This document shows positions 22,408-25,950 of a stretch of DNA of 25,950 nt, one piece after another (the first letter of the stretch is position 1; each line of letters starts with the position of its first letter). The notes beneath the pieces were generated by a model. The model did no database searches, was not told the origin of the DNA, and saw only the letters and a list, made by a program, of their open reading frames with translations. The stretch lies in assembly GCA_964537505.1 (NCBI GenBank), contig CAZICK010000054.1, positions 1 through 25,950 on the forward strand, given 5' to 3'. The translations under genes and the position numbers were made by a program. This DNA is from DAINBT01 sp036732785. GTDB taxonomy: Bacteria > Planctomycetota > Phycisphaerae > Sedimentisphaerales > SM23-30.

Positions 22408-22608
22408 TATCCACCCTTTCATTAAACTGACTTTTTCCACTTCCCCAACTTCGCGGATCTTCAAGGCGACCCGTTTCACCTCTTCCTACTTCACTTCTGG
22501 CAAATGTCCGAGCGACTTTTTCATATCCCCCCATCATACCCAAAACCACCCCCACCACAACACTTTATTCCTTCCCACAATTGTCACCACCGCCCACAAA
22601 CCTCTCAT

Positions 22609-22624
22609 TCCCGCGAAAGCGGGA
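22609..22624. repeat. GNRA-tetraloop hairpin
   Basis: TCCCGC (22609-22614) pairs perfectly with GCGGGA (22619-22624) around GAAA. This short form resembles dispersed intergenic palindromes known from many bacterial genomes. There is no U tract on either strand, so it is not an intrinsic terminator. Confidence 0.55.
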
Positions 22625-22644
22625 CAATCTCACTGCTATATTAT

Positions 22645-22680
22645 TGCCAACGCCTGTTATGCCAACAGTATTATAATACT
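22645..22680. promoter_or_regulatory. palindrome with paired direct repeats (operator candidate)
   Basis: The perfect 14-bp palindrome AGTATTATAATACT (22667-22680) directly abuts the second of two TGCCAAC copies (22645-22651 and 22660-22666, 15 bp apart). The position upstream of the DUF4019 gene suits an operator; the factor is unknown. Confidence 0.35.
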
Positions 22681-22760
22681 CTGTATAGGATACTATAGGC
22701 ATTTCACCCGGCTCAACTACGATGTCGTTGTATTTCCTATCTTTGTTCGAGGATGCTTCT

Positions 22761-25700
22761 TCATTTTAAGGGTGATTTTGGTTTCAATAAATTAATAATA
22801 GCTGTATTTTTGTGCCGCTCCGCCATCTTCAGGGGTGTAAATCCGCGATTATCTTCCAGGTTTGGATTCGTACCGGCATCCAGCAACAGTTTGACCATCT
22901 CAACTGACTGGATCTCCACCGCAATATGCAATGGAGTTTTCCCAGAGTCGTCTCGGCAATTTGGGTCTGCATTATGTTTTAGAAACAATGGAACTATTTC
23001 CACTAGTCTTCTTTTAATTGCGCCGTGAAGAGGCGACCAACCCTCACCGGACACAGCATTTACATCAGCCCCATTTTCAACGAGATATCTGACTATTTCA
23101 TCGACATCGTTCATGACAACATAGGGATGGACCAGCGTGTGCAAAGCGGTATTACCTTGTTTGTTTTTAGCATTCACATCGACATTATTTTTGATCGCTA
23201 GGGTGATAAGTTTCAATGACTTGTTTTGCACAGCAATATGAAGAAGGGTATTACCTTTCTTGTCTTCCGTATATATATCCGCCCCGTGTTCTAAAAGATA
23301 ATCGATTATTTCCAGATGACCATTGGAAATAGAATCCATACGGCCAAATATCGCTGCCAGAGGAGTTTCGCCCTTATCGTTCTTTTTGTTAACGTCAGCT
23401 CCACCTTTAATCAGCACTTTAACTTGATCAAGTCTATCGGGAGCTTGGACAGCATAATGCAAAGGAGTCGCACCATTATTATTTACAGCATTTACATCCG
23501 CGCCACGGGATATTAACAGCTTGTGAACCTCTTTCCCTCGAAAACCGATTGCGGTATGTAATGGTGACTCGCCGTATTTTGCTTTCAGTTGGATGTCCGC
23601 TCCATTATCAAGCAGCAGCTCCACCATTTCCACATGGGCAAAGTCAGCGGCTCGATGTATTGGGCCATAACCTCTTTCCTTATCCAGCAGGTTGATGTCT
23701 GCACCTCGTGCTAATAATAGTTTAACCATTTCTTCGTCATCAAATATTGCTGCGCAGACCAGGGGCGTACGACCCTCATCATCAAAACTATCTATATCCG
23801 CCCCCTCAGAGAGCAATTGCGTAACAGTTCTTATGTCTCCATTGATTACCGCTTCATGCAGCGGATTGTGAGCGTGAAGAGCCCATTGATAAGGTATATA
23901 GAGGAAATCTTCATGCCTTCTTTGACGGGCGGCCTGACGGGCTTTTCTAAGAATATTTGCTTCGGTTCTTTCCCCTTTGAATTGGGCTGTCACATCGGGA
24001 TATTTGCTTTGTAACAGTTCGAGTATCTCCTGCTGGTCATACGCGACAGCGACACCGACGGGATTGGAACCTTCGACAGATAAAATATCCACTTTGGCAC
24101 CGGCATCCAACAAAAGCTCTACGATGTCTTTGGCGCCTTTCTCAACGGCATAATGAAGGGCGGTTATATCACCTGCTCCCACATGATCTACATCAGCACC
24201 GGATGCAATTAATACCTTCGCTACCGCCGGCTTGTTATAAAAGGCTGTAAAATGCAAAGCGGTAAAACCCTTATCATTCACCGTATCAACTTCTACACCT
24301 TTTTGCACAAGCCTTTCCACCACCTCAGAGAAACCGAACTCCGACGCCTCAAATATAGTAATATCGACGCCATATTTCATCAGAATTCTGATCTTTTCCG
24401 TCTCGTTTCTGAATTTGGCTATGTCAAGTGGGGACTTACCATTAACGTTATTCGCTTCTCCGTTTCCACCAGCCTTGAGAATAAGTTCCACCATCTCAGG
24501 AACGCCTATCTCCACAGCGTTATGTAAAGATGTATTGCCCCCTATTGTTGCTATATTTACATCGGCTCCATGATCAATAAACACACGCGCAATTCCCATA
24601 ACACGATTCATCGTATCTCCTGCGATTCGATAAAAAGCCGTATGATTAAACACATTTTGGGCATTGATGTCCGCACCATGATCCCAAAGCAACTTGGCGA
24701 TTTCTTCCTCCGACTTTGTCGTATATCCCTCTTCTCCATATACACCCAGGCTAAAAACCAGGTAGTGCAGTGCGCTATTACCTTCTATATCGACTAACTT
24801 GGCATCGGCACCGTGTTCAAGGAGAAATTTAGCAAAATCCACTTTATCGTTTCGAGCGGCAAAATCTAAAGGAGTTACGCCCTGTGCATTCTTGGCATTG
24901 ATATTAATGCCATGTTTGACCAGTGCCTCCAGCAACGATATGCTGATTTGCTTACGATCCTGCGAACCGATCCAATGCAAAACCGTATCGCCGTTACTGC
25001 TGACCGAATTAATGTCTCCACCACCGGCAACATAATTATCAATATCTGCTGCAGTAAATCCCTCTCGCCACCAGACTGGTTTAACGGGTTCGGGAGCCGA
25101 ACGGGAAAACGCCCCTTTGCTTTTAAGTAGCTCCACAATGGAATAGTAACTGTTGGTTTCCGCTCTTAACAACGGCGTGATCCAATTGGAATCACAAGCG
25201 TTTACATAAGCCCCACTGTCAATGAGTAATTTCAAAGCTTTTTCATCACCGATCTTTGATGCTACATATAACGGCGTTTCGCCTGAAGTATTGCGCGATT
25301 CTATATCCGCCCCTTTTTCAATAAGATACCGGACACTGTCATAATCACAATGGAGAACTGCCTTGTGAAGCATGGTTTGCCCCACACGGTCGAACTCATT
25401 GTCTTCAGTCTTCGTTGTCTTGGCGTTGATATCAGCGCGGTTAGACAAAAGCAATTCAAAAATATCTCGGTGCCCTGCCGCTAAGGCAAAGAAAAGTGCT
25501 GTCATACCGTTTTGCGCCTGCGCGTTAACATCAGCCTTCAGAGACAGCAGCATCTCCACACCGGGACGATGACCCGCATACGCCGCCCGATGTAAAAGGG
25601 TGTAACCTGAATCGTTGACCGCGTCAACATCTGCGCCATTGGCAATCAGAAGTTCCGCAATTTCCCTTCTCTGATTTTTCACTGCCACATGCAAAGCCGT

Positions 25701-25874
25701 TTGACCCTCTGTATTTTCGGCATTAATGTCCGATATATCGCTTAAAATATTTCTTACCTTTCCCAAATCACCACTTTGACAAGCTTGAATAAGATCTTCA
25801 ACCTGATACCCGTGACATACTGAGGGTAAAAAAATAATACAACCAATAACCACTAAGATTTCAGCAATTTTCAT
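22761..25874 (-). CDS. exported ankyrin-repeat protein (about 27 repeats)
   Basis: This is a 1037-residue protein with an N-terminal Sec signal (MKIAEILVVIGCIIFLPSVC, cleavage near CHG-YQ). It is followed almost to the last residue by about 27 ankyrin repeats of about 33 residues, with the classic T-P/A-L-H-x-A, L-L-x-x-G-A-D-V/I-N-A pattern. The run is broken by irregular segments near residues 245-290 (a V-W-W-R-E stretch) and 640-690 (an Arg-rich, repeat-poor spacer with Y-I-P-Y-Q-W). No catalytic domain is seen, so it is probably a protein-binding scaffold in the periplasm or outside the cell. The start is supported by GGAGG (25887-25883) 8 nt upstream of ATG. A residual lipobox-like V-I-G-C sits too early in the hydrophobic segment to be convincing. 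Binding partners are unknown. Confidence 0.9.
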   Translation of the reverse strand: MKIAEILVVIGCIIFLPSVCHGYQVEDLIQACQSGDLGKVRNILSDISDINAENTEGQTALHVAVKNQRREIAELLIANGADVDAVNDSGYTLLHRAAYAGHRPGVEMLLSLKADVNAQAQNGMTALFFALAAGHRDIFELLLSNRADINAKTTKTEDNEFDRVGQTMLHKAVLHCDYDSVRYLIEKGADIESRNTSGETPLYVASKIGDEKALKLLIDSGAYVNACDSNWITPLLRAETNSYYSIVELLKSKGAFSRSAPEPVKPVWWREGFTAADIDNYVAGGGDINSVSSNGDTVLHWIGSQDRKQISISLLEALVKHGININAKNAQGVTPLDFAARNDKVDFAKFLLEHGADAKLVDIEGNSALHYLVFSLGVYGEEGYTTKSEEEIAKLLWDHGADINAQNVFNHTAFYRIAGDTMNRVMGIARVFIDHGADVNIATIGGNTSLHNAVEIGVPEMVELILKAGGNGEANNVNGKSPLDIAKFRNETEKIRILMKYGVDITIFEASEFGFSEVVERLVQKGVEVDTVNDKGFTALHFTAFYNKPAVAKVLIASGADVDHVGAGDITALHYAVEKGAKDIVELLLDAGAKVDILSVEGSNPVGVAVAYDQQEILELLQSKYPDVTAQFKGERTEANILRKARQAARQRRHEDFLYIPYQWALHAHNPLHEAVINGDIRTVTQLLSEGADIDSFDDEGRTPLVCAAIFDDEEMVKLLLARGADINLLDKERGYGPIHRAADFAHVEMVELLLDNGADIQLKAKYGESPLHTAIGFRGKEVHKLLISRGADVNAVNNNGATPLHYAVQAPDRLDQVKVLIKGGADVNKKNDKGETPLAAIFGRMDSISNGHLEIIDYLLEHGADIYTEDKKGNTLLHIAVQNKSLKLITLAIKNNVDVNAKNKQGNTALHTLVHPYVVMNDVDEIVRYLVENGADVNAVSGEGWSPLHGAIKRRLVEIVPLFLKHNADPNCRDDSGKTPLHIAVEIQSVEMVKLLLDAGTNPNLEDNRGFTPLKMAERHKNTAIINLLKPKSPLK

Positions 25875-25903
25875 GTTTCACACCTCCGAAAATTGTTTGG
25901 CTC

Positions 25904-25933
25904 CTCATAAGAATCTGTACATGGATATGCCAA
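25904..25933 (-). promoter_or_regulatory. candidate promoter of the ankyrin gene
   Basis: On the minus strand: -35 TTGGCA (25933-25928, 5 of 6), 18-bp spacer, -10 TATGAG (25909-25904, 4 of 6), about 30 nt before the ATG. Confidence 0.45.
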
Positions 25934-25950
25934 AAAATGACTGGTTTCTT

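Larger units (their letters stand above)
22408..22760. other. 353-bp intergenic region upstream of the DUF4019 gene
   Basis: No gene is seen. The region next to the DUF4019 start is purine-rich on the minus strand. It holds a GAAA-tetraloop hairpin (22609-22624) and a palindrome with adjacent direct repeats (22645-22680), either of which could regulate the minus-strand gene. No terminator for the ankyrin gene is evident. Confidence 0.5.

Noticed and set aside
22010..22795. 261-codon plus-strand frame
   Set aside because: It is antisense to the DUF4019 lipoprotein gene and runs through low-complexity intergenic DNA; the lipoprotein frame has a clear signal, RBS and family pattern.

Overview
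The window looks like a chromosomal segment of a Planctomycetota bacterium, most likely of the Phycisphaerae type. This is inferred from family content, not from a marker phylogeny. The clues are a pseudopilin with an H-x9-D-like C-terminal motif, very large Sec-secreted proteins built from beta-helix, choice-of-anchor and Ig-like modules, dockerin-like segments ending in H-W-L-E, a metalloprotease with an LEPR-like N-terminal motif, and a secreted prenyltransferase-repeat protein. Gene density is moderate. Several sigma70-like promoters (-35 close to TTGACA or TTGCCA, -10 close to TAGAAT or TATGAT, spacing 17-18) can be read directly.

Layout. 1-650: promoter and a compact HicB-HicA toxin-antitoxin pair. 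651-885: three GCGAAT copies at 10-bp spacing and a GC-rich hairpin. 886-1611: a lone pseudopilin gene. 1632-2897 (-) and 3297-9110 (+): divergent genes for a secreted alpha/alpha-toroid-like protein and a 1937-residue beta-helix/Ig-like/dockerin-like protein, each with a readable promoter and with a hairpin between them. 9133-10890: a GspE/PilB-type ATPase, followed by a small Cys-containing ORF. 11160-11387: a 228-bp segment bounded by a 20-bp imperfect inverted repeat, with a promoter inside it. 11533-15203: an unusual single-ORF fusion of a B12-binding-type radical SAM enzyme to a sialic/nonulosonic acid synthase (NeuB), overlapped by neuC. 15230-16078: an HDOD-domain regulator. 16079-16777: a structured intergenic stretch, a strong terminator, a PilZ-like gene and a second, similar terminator. 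16872-20621 (-): a large secreted reprolysin-like metalloprotease. 21213-21284: tRNA-Gly(CCC). 21352-21703 (-): tmRNA with a readable tag and promoter. 21979-22407 (-): a DUF4019-type lipoprotein. 22761-25874 (-): a 1037-residue exported protein made almost entirely of ankyrin repeats.

How the parts may work together. neuBC supply the two early steps of nonulosonic acid synthesis (UDP-HexNAc epimerisation/hydrolysis, then condensation with phosphoenolpyruvate). The attached radical SAM domain suggests an extra, undescribed modification of the sugar or of a partner molecule; this is the strongest candidate for something new here. No CMP-sugar synthetase or glycosyltransferase lies in the window, so the pathway must be completed elsewhere. 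The other large genes encode cell-surface or periplasmic proteins (adhesion, proteolysis, protein-protein interaction). The GspE ATPase and the pseudopilin point to a type II secretion or type IV pilus-like machine whose remaining genes are elsewhere.
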